Shown here one piece after another: positions 8,735 to 17,332 of a DNA stretch of 64,000 nucleotides; within the stretch, counting starts at the first letter, position 1, and the number at the start of each line of letters is the position of its first letter. The notes beneath the pieces are model-generated. The model had not been told where the DNA came from and made no database searches. It saw only the letters and a list, made by a program, of their open reading frames with translations. Both the position numbers and the translations under genes were made by a program. Source of the stretch: a bacterium (GTDB lineage: Bacteria; Auribacterota; UBA6266). The stretch spans positions 905,539 to 969,538 of the forward strand of contig JALOBK010000001.1 of NCBI GenBank assembly GCA_023228325.1, read 5' to 3'.

Positions 8735-10066
8735 ATGCCATATCAAGGAGGAAATAGATTGCCAGCGGAAAGAGCTAGTAAACTAGGTCACCTCGAGGTG
8801 ATAAAGAGTCCGTTAGTTTGCAAGCTGTGCAAAAATTTTGAAGATCCCAATAGTTGCACTCCAACACCGCCGAATGTCTCATGGCAGGCGCTACCGACTT
8901 CAGGGAAAGAACGCAGGATTATTTTTTCTACAGACGGATCTTTGCAGACTATTGAAAATCCACAACCACCATATAAAGCGATTGCTTTTATAAAAACAGC
9001 GTTGCTTAAGTTGGATCAATATTCAATTGCAAAGCTGGATAAAGAAACTCCCAATCCATTTGCTATAAGGGACCTTATGAAGGATTCTGCTCTCTTTCAT
9101 GCAACGGCTTTTCCATTAAGACATGTTAGCATTCCTGGGAAGACGATATATCATGCTGTAAGGGAAATAATATTTGAGTCGGTAAAAGATAAGGGGCTTA
9201 ATGATGCTCTTAACGGGGCGATGATGGAGACTTTAAAGTGGTTAGTATATGAGAAGTGGAATCCAACACCTAAAACGAAATTGGAAGAGTTTGGATGTCC
9301 ACATTGTAATCAAAATGTAGCAACGTTGCCTTTTGATCAAGAAAAAGGGGATTGTCCGGGATGTGGTAAAGAAATATTTATCACTGACATGTTTGGGCTC
9401 CACTTAAATATGCAGGATGATTTTGCGCCCAATCAGTTAGCATCAGATTATATGTCAGTAAGTGAGACACTTATGATTTTAACGCCAATTAGGCATTTTT
9501 GGGAAACAAACAAAGAAGTTTTAAATAATTGTCTTATGGTTAAAGACGGTCCATTATCTTTAAGGGCGACTCTATCAAAACTGGCGGCACCTATAAGACG
9601 GTTTTTTAAGCACGCAAAGGAGAATGGAGTGTATGTGGCTATGATTGGACAAGAAAAATCTGGCATGTTTTTTGACCATTTACAATTAATTGGGAAGCAT
9701 GCTCCGGTCGGGTCTATATTCATACCAAACAATGATTATATAAGAGGTGAAATCCAACACTCAAATTCCGTAGGACTATATGGACAAGATACAAATTATG
9801 GCGCAAAACTCTTTATTAAGTATAACGATTATCACAAGATGGTAATTAACATACCCACAGGGGAACGGGGAGAATTTGTTCAAAGTCCATCGTTGAGTCA
9901 TTTAATTGGGTTGGAAAGTATTGTTGCAACACTTCCTAAAATATTGAGCAATCGTTTTGAAGGTGCGCTTTTACCTATTGAATTGGCAAATGGGGTGGCA
10001 TCATTGTCAACATATCCTTCTGCAAAAGCGTTGGAATTATTTTCTGTTGCGGTTGGAAAGGAGTAG
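8735..10066 (+). CDS. NurA-like nuclease with inserted zinc ribbon
   Basis: The 443-residue protein shows the metal-binding landmarks of NurA nucleases: STDGS with D67, VKDGPLS with D271, and a later YVAMIGQEKSG segment carrying a lysine. It follows the HerA-like ATPase by 1 nt, and the two families normally work together. Unlike a plain NurA it has cysteine pairs CKLC (29-32) near the start and a CPHC (188-191)/CPGC (207-210) zinc ribbon between the two catalytic aspartates. The ribbon could contact DNA or the ATPase. The family assignment rests on spaced motifs and context, so it is probable rather than certain. Confidence 0.65.
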   Translation: MPYQGGNRLPAERASKLGHLEVIKSPLVCKLCKNFEDPNSCTPTPPNVSWQALPTSGKERRIIFSTDGSLQTIENPQPPYKAIAFIKTALLKLDQYSIAKLDKETPNPFAIRDLMKDSALFHATAFPLRHVSIPGKTIYHAVREIIFESVKDKGLNDALNGAMMETLKWLVYEKWNPTPKTKLEEFGCPHCNQNVATLPFDQEKGDCPGCGKEIFITDMFGLHLNMQDDFAPNQLASDYMSVSETLMILTPIRHFWETNKEVLNNCLMVKDGPLSLRATLSKLAAPIRRFFKHAKENGVYVAMIGQEKSGMFFDHLQLIGKHAPVGSIFIPNNDYIRGEIQHSNSVGLYGQDTNYGAKLFIKYNDYHKMVINIPTGERGEFVQSPSLSHLIGLESIVATLPKILSNRFEGALLPIELANGVASLSTYPSAKALELFSVAVGKE

Positions 10067-10075
10067 GCTGGAATT

Positions 10076-11188
10076 ATGGCAAATTATCATCAACGCTTTA
10101 CTTTTGATAGTTTCATTAAGGCGATAGATTCAGATCTGTTGGCGCAGTATTTTTCTGCACAACGAATAGCCGTTCCTGATGGTGTCTCAATCAACGATCC
10201 GGAAGTAGTCCGAAAATTGATAGCCAGTTGCGATCAAGGGAAACGATTGATTATCAATGAAGAATTACGCCGAACTAATGATCTTGCTGTTAGGCAGATG
10301 GAACGAGTGATGGAGGTCATTAGCGAATATGAAATAAAATATGTAGAGGATGAAAAACCAATAACTACATGTTTGCGAACATACTTTTGCAAAGATAGAG
10401 ACGTCTTCGACAAACTTTATGATTATTATTTATATGACATCTATTCTGAAAGATTGTATTACTACCGGTTTGATAAAGAACAGTATAAATTTTCAGAGAA
10501 AAATTTGGATGCTAAGGTCGATAAATTTCAGTCAGAAATGGCAGAACATTTTAAAAAGGATGGAAAAGGCGATGATTGTGTTATTCGTCGAGGCAAGGAT
10601 GGAGATGAGCATTTCTTTATTATAATGAGGGGCAATGGAATAAAAACTGATTACGAATTTTCGGAAAAGAAAGTTAGAATGTTAACTTTTCATCAGGCGA
10701 AACAGGAGTTAGTTATTTTTAATCCCAAAACAGGAACAATAAGTGTAACATCAGGCATTAGAAAGATGGGAGATAAGAAGAAGTATGTGGAATCATTCGG
10801 TGTGAATATTCTGGGGCTTTCGGAAGTGCCCGAGCTGACGTTTCAAGAAGAACTTGTTAAGACTGATCCGTTAAAAGACGAAAGTTTTTATCAACCGACA
10901 AAAGATATTGAGAAAATAACCGTAAGACAGGCAGTTTTGTTGAGAAAGGGAAAGGTATTTACAACTATCACTGTTAAATCTAACGATGTATTGGAGTCTT
11001 TTAATCAAATGCATCTCAAACTTGAGTATTACGATATAAAATCTATGGCTCTTAGGTTTAAACTTTACAATGTAGCTAAGGAAATTCCTGTTGAAATTAT
11101 CCCACCCGAACATACTGAGATAAAGCATCGAGAAGGAGATGAGATAATTAAGAAGTATTTAAAAGAAAAAGGTGTATTGCTTGTTTAA
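10076..11188 (+). CDS. Unrecognised protein in the HerA-NurA cluster (X1)
   Basis: I do not recognise this 370-residue protein. It is soluble, without signal peptide or membrane segments, and rich in charged residues. The N-terminal third is probably helical and the rest mixed alpha/beta. A good ribosome-binding site (GGAGTAGG) lies before the ATG. It starts 9 nt after the NurA-like gene, and its end overlaps the next open frame, so it is almost certainly co-transcribed and perhaps translationally coupled. A role in target recognition or regulation of the ATPase-nuclease pair is a guess from position only. Confidence 0.6.
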   Translation: MANYHQRFTFDSFIKAIDSDLLAQYFSAQRIAVPDGVSINDPEVVRKLIASCDQGKRLIINEELRRTNDLAVRQMERVMEVISEYEIKYVEDEKPITTCLRTYFCKDRDVFDKLYDYYLYDIYSERLYYYRFDKEQYKFSEKNLDAKVDKFQSEMAEHFKKDGKGDDCVIRRGKDGDEHFFIIMRGNGIKTDYEFSEKKVRMLTFHQAKQELVIFNPKTGTISVTSGIRKMGDKKKYVESFGVNILGLSEVPELTFQEELVKTDPLKDESFYQPTKDIEKITVRQAVLLRKGKVFTTITVKSNDVLESFNQMHLKLEYYDIKSMALRFKLYNVAKEIPVEIIPPEHTEIKHREGDEIIKKYLKEKGVLLV

Positions 11189-12218
11189 TGCTTTGATGAT
11201 ACATATCCTAAAGCGGTTAGAAGCATTCCCGGATGCCACATTTAGGGGAAGCGAACTTGTTGGTATCTCGAAAAGATTGTTTGATCAAATGGTGAAAGAT
11301 ACAATGATTGAATTTAGCCATCGTGATAAAGACGGTGATTCCTATATTTCTGATCGGCTTGGTGATAGTGGTATCCAGAGAAATCTTAGAATACGTGGCA
11401 GGAAAATAACAGCATTTTCGGGAGACCCAGAAGTTGATACAATTGTCTTAGAAGAAGAGGAAATTCTATATTATCGGTTTAATACAAATAAGCTAATTTC
11501 ACAAATACGGTCTCAAAATAAGCTCGAAGAAACGGTGGATAGTCTTAGTGAGCGTTTATTTTTTATTGGCAGTTTGCAGATGGCTGATGAGCGTGCGAGC
11601 CTGTATTTAGCTCTATTTGAGAATTCGCATGACTATGCTGATAGTTTAAAAGCATTGACTATTAGTGGTGGTCGATATGATAGATATGTTGTGATTAGCC
11701 CATTTGCAAAGGTTTCCTGTCAAAAAACTAGAAATATACTAAACGGTATTAAAATAAGCCAGTTTACTTTTGAGGAAGCCTTTGAGAAAGAGTATGTTTT
11801 AAGATCTGGATTGGTTTTTAGCGAGACAAAAGCTACTCTTCCAAAGACTTTATATTTGACAGGTAAGATTGAGAAAGAGAAGCATATTGTTTCGGTTGAT
11901 AAAAAGGAAGGTGGTTTGACTGAGGCTAACTTCAAGCTCTTGCTTGAATTAGTGGTAGCTCTAAAAACAACCGAGGATGGTTGGATTTATACAGGTGAAG
12001 GCGACTGGCAATCAATAGACCGATTAAAAGGAGATTTTCAGCGAGTATATCCCGGATATGAGTTCAAGAAATTTATAATCAATGGACGGAAGAAATATCG
12101 GCTAGTTTTACCTGCAGACGCAGTGACTTATGACAGAGCGATGCTTAAAAAAATAAAAGATGGTACTTCGATTCCTGATCTTGTGAACAAATTGCCGATA
12201 ATACGTAAACGAAGATGA
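11172..12218 (+). CDS. Unrecognised protein in the HerA-NurA cluster (X2)
   Basis: I do not recognise this 348-residue protein. It has no membrane segments; the middle contains LSERLFFIGSLQMADERA and the end is basic (LPIIRKRR). The GTG at 11172 overlaps the X1 gene by 17 nt. An in-frame ATG at 11196 is the main alternative, and neither has a clear ribosome-binding site, which suggests translational coupling. The tight overlap with X1 and the spacing to the HAD gene place it in the same operon. Its function cannot be read from the sequence. Confidence 0.55.
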   Translation: MYCLFNALMIHILKRLEAFPDATFRGSELVGISKRLFDQMVKDTMIEFSHRDKDGDSYISDRLGDSGIQRNLRIRGRKITAFSGDPEVDTIVLEEEEILYYRFNTNKLISQIRSQNKLEETVDSLSERLFFIGSLQMADERASLYLALFENSHDYADSLKALTISGGRYDRYVVISPFAKVSCQKTRNILNGIKISQFTFEEAFEKEYVLRSGLVFSETKATLPKTLYLTGKIEKEKHIVSVDKKEGGLTEANFKLLLELVVALKTTEDGWIYTGEGDWQSIDRLKGDFQRVYPGYEFKKFIINGRKKYRLVLPADAVTYDRAMLKKIKDGTSIPDLVNKLPIIRKRR

Positions 12219-12240
12219 AATTGTCGAGGAGTAGGATTGT

Positions 12241-13116
12241 ATGGGAAAGTATAGGCATAATGTTATAGCATTGGTTTATGATTTTGATGGGACTCTGACT
12301 CCTCAACCGATGCAAGAATATACGATTTTTCCTGATCTGGGAATAAAAGACGGTAAAAAATTCTGGAAGGAAGTTAGCGATGAGGCTAAGAATACTCAGG
12401 GTGAAGGGATTGTAACTTACATGCGTCTCATGATCGAAAAATCAAAGGCACAGAAATATCCAGTCACAAAAGCAAAATTAAAGAAACTAGCAACCCAAAT
12501 AGAATATTTTGCAGGAGTTGAAAAGTATTTCCAGCGCATAAATAAATATGTTAAAGACAAGTTTGATCGTGATGTTGAGTTGAGGCATTATATTATATCA
12601 GCTGGATTGAAAGAGATCATAGAAGGCACAAAAATAGCAAAATACTTTCATAGGATTTTTGCTTCAGAGTATTACTACGATGAATATGGTGCGGCTACTT
12701 TTCCAAATGTTATAGTTAATGATACCCTTAAAACTCAATTTATTTTCAGAATAAATAAAGGATTAGAAGAAATGCATACGAATATAAATATGCATATGCC
12801 GAATTCTTTAAGAGCAATACCTTTCCAAAATATTTTATACATGGGTGATGGTCTTACAGATGTTCCTTGCATGACTGTAATAAGAAAAAATGGAGGGTTT
12901 GCAATAGCGGTGTTTAAAAAGCGAGATAAAAAAGGCAAGAAAGTATGTGAGAGTTTATTGAAAGCTGAGCGTGTAGATTTTATAGCGTCGGCAGACTATT
13001 CAAAGGATTCAGAATTGGATAAACATATTAAACTGTTATTAAATAATATTCTTGAGGGGATACGTTATGGAAAGGCGTCTTTTAACCAAGCTCAAAAATA
13101 TTTAAAAAGCAATTAG
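12241..13116 (+). CDS. HAD-superfamily phosphatase in the defence-like cluster
   Basis: The 291-residue protein has the HAD hydrolase motifs in order: motif I YDFDGTLTPQ with nucleophile Asp (residues 14-18), motif II IISAG (about 120), and motif IV MGDGLTDVPCM (about 201-211) with the metal-binding acid. A long cap domain between motifs I and II resembles phosphoserine-phosphatase-like members. It follows X2 by 22 nt with a good ribosome-binding site (GAGGAGTAGG). A HAD enzyme beside methylase-HerA-NurA genes is unusual; it might remove phosphate from a nucleotide or signal, but the substrate is unknown. Confidence 0.75.
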   Translation: MGKYRHNVIALVYDFDGTLTPQPMQEYTIFPDLGIKDGKKFWKEVSDEAKNTQGEGIVTYMRLMIEKSKAQKYPVTKAKLKKLATQIEYFAGVEKYFQRINKYVKDKFDRDVELRHYIISAGLKEIIEGTKIAKYFHRIFASEYYYDEYGAATFPNVIVNDTLKTQFIFRINKGLEEMHTNINMHMPNSLRAIPFQNILYMGDGLTDVPCMTVIRKNGGFAIAVFKKRDKKGKKVCESLLKAERVDFIASADYSKDSELDKHIKLLLNNILEGIRYGKASFNQAQKYLKSN

Positions 13117-13125
13117 GGGGACAAA

Positions 13126-13332
13126 ATGAGACACAGAACAATGACACAATTGAATGCAAGTTATTATGCAGGGAAGCATTCACAGCTGCCAAATAGTGGC
13201 AATTATTCAACGACAATTGAATCTGGCATATATAACGTGGGAAGGAGCGCCAAGACAGGTAAGCTGACTACAGTAAAAGGAACTGATGGTCATGTAAGTG
13301 TAGGGACTGTTAAAGGGAGAAAAAAGAAATAA
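13126..13332 (+). CDS. Small basic protein at the end of the defence-like cluster
   Basis: This 68-residue protein is rich in Gly, Thr, Ser and Lys and ends KGRKKK. A strong ribosome-binding site (AGGGGG) precedes the ATG, and it begins 9 nt after the HAD gene. I recognise no family. The basic end suggests nucleic-acid contact. It marks the right limit of the island; the next 265 nt contain only repeats. Confidence 0.5.
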   Translation: MRHRTMTQLNASYYAGKHSQLPNSGNYSTTIESGIYNVGRSAKTGKLTTVKGTDGHVSVGTVKGRKKK

Positions 13333-13468
13333 TATCAAGTGATAGCAATGGCAGGGATGATTAGCTCAAACTAACCAGAATCCCGACATCCCGGCGTTTT
13401 TTCATTTTCACAAGTAGCGGTATTGATTGGGGTTGCATTGTTCGACTTAGGTCGCCACCAGCCCGCCA

Positions 13469-13509
13469 GTCCCGCCTTTGGCGGGACAGAGTTCCGCAGC
13501 AGGCGGAAC
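13469..13509. repeat. Two adjacent palindromic (REP-like) hairpins
   Basis: GTCCCGCC-TTT-GGCGGGAC (13469-13487) and GTTCCGC-agcag-GCGGAAC (13491-13509) are perfect inverted repeats. Related CCGCC/GGCGG palindromes occur at 20235-20259 and near 62993-63010. A 14-mer beginning at 13519 (TCTATTGTTCTATT) recurs at 20201. The block lies between the accessory island and the conserved chromosome. The rest of 13333-13597 shows nothing else I can support. Confidence 0.7.
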
Positions 13510-13597
13510 GGTCTAATCTCTATTGTTCTATTTTCAGTATTTATCCCCAGGGTTCGTTTCGAAGCAAAGAGTAGAACAGTTGAACCCTGAAGGGCGG

Positions 13598-14260
13598 TCA
13601 AACAGCTTCCCACACAGGTTTGCCGAGGAATGCGGATAATTTAGCGGTATCTTCCTTGAGGCGTTTCAGGTTGCCGTGGTCTACAACGTTTATACGCGAG
13701 CCGTCTTTAAGCACAATATTTAATTCATAACTGTAATATGAACTTTTATCGCTCCGGCAGTATTCGGAAATTATCTGGAATGCGTGAATATCTTCGAGGC
13801 TTGCAAACCATTTTTTCGGCTCGGAATCAAAGAACTTCATAGGGTCTTTTCTGCCTTTCCAGAAATACCCTGTCTGCCTGTCGAAAACTATCGGGGCGGT
13901 GCCGAAATACAGCATAGTAGCGCCTACCGCCGCAAAAATAAGGCCGATAACAAGCGGCAATATAGTCTCTACCCCAAAGGGAAAAGACCTCTTTATAATA
14001 AAACCAGCGGTAAACCCTATAAATACTCCCATTCCTATAAGAAAAAAAAGCGCATAGAAAATTTTTGCGCCTACAGACGCCCTGAATTCATACCTGAAGG
14101 GTTCAACTTCCACCAATTTATGCGTGCAGAAATTTGCCCCGCCGCCTTTTAAGGGAGTCCATTCGGTTTTCTCGGCCAGAGGGTCTTTGAATATAAGCGG
14201 GTTTACCGGATTTTGCGTCCTGAACTGGGAGCGAAGCGTATCAATAAGCTTTTTAAGCAT
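13598..14260 (-). CDS. Unrecognised membrane protein with two transmembrane segments
   Basis: The 220-residue protein has a soluble N-terminal part of about 70 residues. Two hydrophobic helices follow (around IFYALFFLIGMGVFIGFTAG and TILPLVIGLIFAAVGATMLY), and then a cytoplasmic-looking domain. I do not recognise the family. It follows the 141-residue membrane-anchored protein by 12 nt on the same strand, and both trail the phosphohexomutase gene, so the three probably form one operon. The function is unknown. Confidence 0.6.
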   Translation of the reverse strand: MLKKLIDTLRSQFRTQNPVNPLIFKDPLAEKTEWTPLKGGGANFCTHKLVEVEPFRYEFRASVGAKIFYALFFLIGMGVFIGFTAGFIIKRSFPFGVETILPLVIGLIFAAVGATMLYFGTAPIVFDRQTGYFWKGRKDPMKFFDSEPKKWFASLEDIHAFQIISEYCRSDKSSYYSYELNIVLKDGSRINVVDHGNLKRLKEDTAKLSAFLGKPVWEAV

Positions 14261-14272
14261 ATCTTATTTGTC

Positions 14273-14698
14273 CTATTTGAAATAATAAAGCAGGCTGATA
14301 CTGATTTCAACTTCTTCGTTTATCGCCTGGAATAAGCCCGGTTTCCCGTTACACATATCAAGTTTGGGGTTTACCACAGCACCTGTCCTGTCCACGATAT
14401 TCATTTCGCCCAGGTCGAGTTCCTTAAAAATTTTTGCGTACAATTCATTTATATCCTTACCGCTGTTTTCTTTGATAAAACATCTCAACTTAACATCATA
14501 ACGGTTGCCCATAATTGAATACTTATGTTCCAGTATTTCTATGAGAAAACCGTCGAATATCCCGTAATATGAATATTTCGATTCAAGTTTTTCCACTTTC
14601 TGCAGGAATGCCGAGTTGGACTGGATAACAAGCGTGCACCAGCACACAAGCACAAACGCGAAAAAGAGAATAACCAGAGGAAGATTTTTTCTTATCAT
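14273..14698 (-). CDS. Unrecognised small membrane-anchored protein
   Basis: The 141-residue protein begins with one hydrophobic helix (LPLVILFFAFVLVCWCTLV) and continues as a mixed extracytoplasmic domain with two later cysteines. The N-terminus fits a signal anchor. It lies 12 nt after the phosphohexomutase and 12 nt before the next membrane protein on the minus strand. No family is recognised. Confidence 0.55.
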   Translation of the reverse strand: MIRKNLPLVILFFAFVLVCWCTLVIQSNSAFLQKVEKLESKYSYYGIFDGFLIEILEHKYSIMGNRYDVKLRCFIKENSGKDINELYAKIFKELDLGEMNIVDRTGAVVNPKLDMCNGKPGLFQAINEEVEISISLLYYFK

Positions 14699-14710
14699 AT
14701 TAATACTTTT

Positions 14711-16474
14711 TTACTCCGAGCCGGCTTCTTTTGACAACCCGGGGATTATACTATTCAAACCGAGTTGTACTATTTCTTTTGCCCTCTTTGGTGTTGAGGC
14801 AATGGCATAATTTCTGAATTCCGGGGCGTTGCCCGAAGGCCTCAGATGCGAGATGTCACCGTTTGCAAAGAATATCCTGACGCCGTCTATATAATTCACG
14901 GCTATTATATCAGAAAAGCCGTTCTCTTTCTTAAAAAATGTTTCCAGATGCCGCTTAATAGAGAAAAACTCGCTGTTCCCGGGAAACGTTTTAAAGGAAC
15001 CGTCTGGATAAGATACCTCGGCTTTTTTCCCCTTAAAAATTACTTCCCTGACATTTTTTTCAGCGCCGGGCGAAATTGACTTTATGATCGCGCGGCTTTT
15101 CTCCGGGGGAAAATCTTTTTTTCTGTCGGCATGTGTATAGCGGGCGGGCAGCTCTTTGATGAGTTCGGAAACCGTTTGAGCCCTATCCATGCTCAGCGAA
15201 AGAACGGAAACCAGAGGCAGCACCGCGTCTCTTGAGGGCAGGGCCCTTAATGTTTTGCCTCCTATATTTAAATCATTGCCTGTCAAAAATCCCCCGTTAG
15301 ATTCCCATGAAAAAGCATTCCACTCGCTGCCGGGCTTAACATGTTTCTTCCTCGACTCTATCATAGCCGCAATAACATAAGGAGAGCCGATTTTTGTCTT
15401 GGTTATTTCAATTTTCTTTTCGCCCAGAACTTTGTCTATCGCGTCGTTCGCGCTTATGGGAACCGCAACCGCATCAATATCAACTCCCGCCTGCTTAAGA
15501 CCGAGGACAGCGAGCAAGCCAAGTATATCCCCTGTAATATAATTGACTTCATCCGTCGGCTTACCGCCCTTAAATACCCTGTAAACCAGCAGCGGCCTGT
15601 CGGAATCGCCGTCCATAGTAACTCCGATATCGATATTGTGTTCATTCATGATTTTCTTGAATACGGCCATGGTAAGATTTGAAACGCTCTCCGTGTCCAC
15701 GGGAATAAAGGCTTCGCTTCTCAATGCCGTCTGCTCTTCTTTTCTTTTGCCGGATTCATCGGTATAGCTGACGGTAACTGCTTTTTCGGGCGATAAGACC
15801 TCCGCCCCGAGCTCTGCAAAAATTTTCCTGCCGAAATCCCGGGCGACAGCGGAATGCTGGTAGAAAAACATTTTGCATTTACACAGCTTGCCTGAAAAAA
15901 CATCTTTATATCTTTTAACGTATTTATCGATCGAAGGGCCCGAGTATTCCTTTCCCTTCAGCAGCCAGCCGGCCTTTTTTGCCTCAGCTGTTTTAAACAT
16001 CCCGTTTTCATCGAAGATGAGCTCTTTTTCTGAAAGCGAGTAAACTTTCTTGCGCTCCTTTGCGACATTTTTCAAAATACCGCCCTCATCCGATTTCAGC
16101 ACCTCGCCAGCCCTTTTGGTAAATTTTATGCCGTTCCTGTCCGCGGGAATGTGACTGCCGGTAACCATAACACTCGGCATTTTCTCCCTCATCGCATAAT
16201 ATGTAAGCGCCGGAGTGGAAACAAGGCCCTGGTCATCAATATGGCCTTTCATATCCCTTATAGCTGCCGCAACGGCTGATTTTATCCTCACTGTGCTCGG
16301 CCGCCTATCCCCTCCAAGGACAACAACAGAACCTTTGTTGAAGTCCCCTGTTTCCTGCATATATGACAAAAACCCTCTCGTGTTTATATAACATTCCATA
16401 TCCGTCATATTTTCAACCGTATCCCGAAGGCCGCTTGTCCCAAAGCTCAATTCTTTAAACTTGCCGAAATCCAT
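14711..16474 (-). CDS. Phosphohexomutase (phosphoglucomutase/phosphomannomutase family)
   Basis: This 587-residue enzyme interconverts hexose 1- and 6-phosphates. All family landmarks are visible: FGTSGLRDT at the N-terminus, the phosphoserine loop VTGSHIPADRNGIKF (Ser near residue 112), the metal loop MDGDSDRPLL, the sugar-specificity loop ESNGGF, and the phosphate-binding LRPSGNAPEFRNY near the C-terminus. The chain is longer than the usual 450-550 residues. Glucose versus mannose preference cannot be decided. It heads a probable three-gene minus-strand operon and is divergent from the YhfC gene. Confidence 0.88.
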   Translation of the reverse strand: MDFGKFKELSFGTSGLRDTVENMTDMECYINTRGFLSYMQETGDFNKGSVVVLGGDRRPSTVRIKSAVAAAIRDMKGHIDDQGLVSTPALTYYAMREKMPSVMVTGSHIPADRNGIKFTKRAGEVLKSDEGGILKNVAKERKKVYSLSEKELIFDENGMFKTAEAKKAGWLLKGKEYSGPSIDKYVKRYKDVFSGKLCKCKMFFYQHSAVARDFGRKIFAELGAEVLSPEKAVTVSYTDESGKRKEEQTALRSEAFIPVDTESVSNLTMAVFKKIMNEHNIDIGVTMDGDSDRPLLVYRVFKGGKPTDEVNYITGDILGLLAVLGLKQAGVDIDAVAVPISANDAIDKVLGEKKIEITKTKIGSPYVIAAMIESRKKHVKPGSEWNAFSWESNGGFLTGNDLNIGGKTLRALPSRDAVLPLVSVLSLSMDRAQTVSELIKELPARYTHADRKKDFPPEKSRAIIKSISPGAEKNVREVIFKGKKAEVSYPDGSFKTFPGNSEFFSIKRHLETFFKKENGFSDIIAVNYIDGVRIFFANGDISHLRPSGNAPEFRNYAIASTPKRAKEIVQLGLNSIIPGLSKEAGSE

Positions 16475-16499
16475 AAAAACCCCCAGCTCAAACTTAAGT

Positions 16500-16527
16500 T
16501 TTACTTAAAATAGAGTTCTGCTATAAT
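16500..16527 (+). promoter_or_regulatory. Candidate promoter of the YhfC gene, giving an almost leaderless mRNA
   Basis: TTTACT at 16500-16505 and an exact TATAAT at 16522-16527 are spaced 16 nt apart. The ATG at 16538 lies only 10 nt after the -10 box, so transcription would start at or just before the start codon. No ribosome-binding site is present, consistent with a leaderless transcript. Confidence 0.45.
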
Positions 16528-16537
16528 CAATTAACTT

Positions 16538-17332
16538 ATGTATAGTAAGATTGTATCATACCTTTCAATTGAAATACTGCTTCTCCTGGGGCTTATAGCG
16601 TCCTGCATATTCATAGTCAGGAAGAAGCTGAAGGTATCCTTAAAGTTCTTCTTTTTCGGCGTGTTGGGATTTTTAATATCACAAATTATCCATTTGCCGC
16701 CGATGTACATTTCACCAGGCAAGAATATCCTAAACCAACTGCTGCAAAACTCCATATTATATTACGCTCTCGCGGTAGGCCTGTGGGCAGGATTATGCGA
16801 GGAAATAATAAGGTTCACAATGGTAAAACTGAAATATCCTTCGATAACAAGAAACCAGGCTGTTACTTTCGGGTTGGGTTGGGCAAGTTTGGAAGTTATT
16901 ATGGTCCTCGGGATTGTCGTAAGCACACTCATTTCACTTCCTTTTATTTACAACACAAATGCAGAAACATTATTGAATAAAGGTTTTTCCGAAGCCGATG
17001 TAAAACTTGTAATGAACCAGATCGAAGTATTCAAGGCGCAGCTTCAAAATGTAACTATATGGGTGGCGTTAAGCGCGGTTGCCGAAAGACTGTTTGCCGT
17101 TATACTGCATACGGCTTTCTCTCTCCTTGTATATCTCGCCGTTTTGAAGAAAAATTTACTTTATATTTTACTTGCAATCGCAGCCCACACTGTAATAAAT
17201 TCTAGCGCCATACTGCTCATGAGACACGGCGTATTAATAACCGAAGCAGCTATCATGTTGTTTGCAATAATAGCGTATTGGTTTATAATGGTCGTCGAAA
17301 ACAAACCTGCGGGCGGGAGACCGGAAGTATAA
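16538..17332 (+). CDS. YhfC-family intramembrane metalloprotease
   Basis: The 264-residue integral membrane protein has about seven hydrophobic helices. Its motifs fit the YhfC family, related to CPBP/ABI intramembrane proteases: AGLCEEIIRF (the EExxR glutamates), GLGWASLE, ERLFAVILHTAFSLLVY and AAHTVINS with conserved histidines. It would cleave or bind substrates within the membrane; the target is unknown. The stop is directly followed by the metY ATG, so the two are transcribed together. Confidence 0.8.
   Translation: MYSKIVSYLSIEILLLLGLIASCIFIVRKKLKVSLKFFFFGVLGFLISQIIHLPPMYISPGKNILNQLLQNSILYYALAVGLWAGLCEEIIRFTMVKLKYPSITRNQAVTFGLGWASLEVIMVLGIVVSTLISLPFIYNTNAETLLNKGFSEADVKLVMNQIEVFKAQLQNVTIWVALSAVAERLFAVILHTAFSLLVYLAVLKKNLLYILLAIAAHTVINSSAILLMRHGVLITEAAIMLFAIIAYWFIMVVENKPAGGRPEV

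Noticed and set aside
13333..13597. Possible attachment site at the right edge of the accessory island
   Set aside because: No tRNA, integrase or matching direct repeat at the left end is visible; only REP-like palindromes are present.
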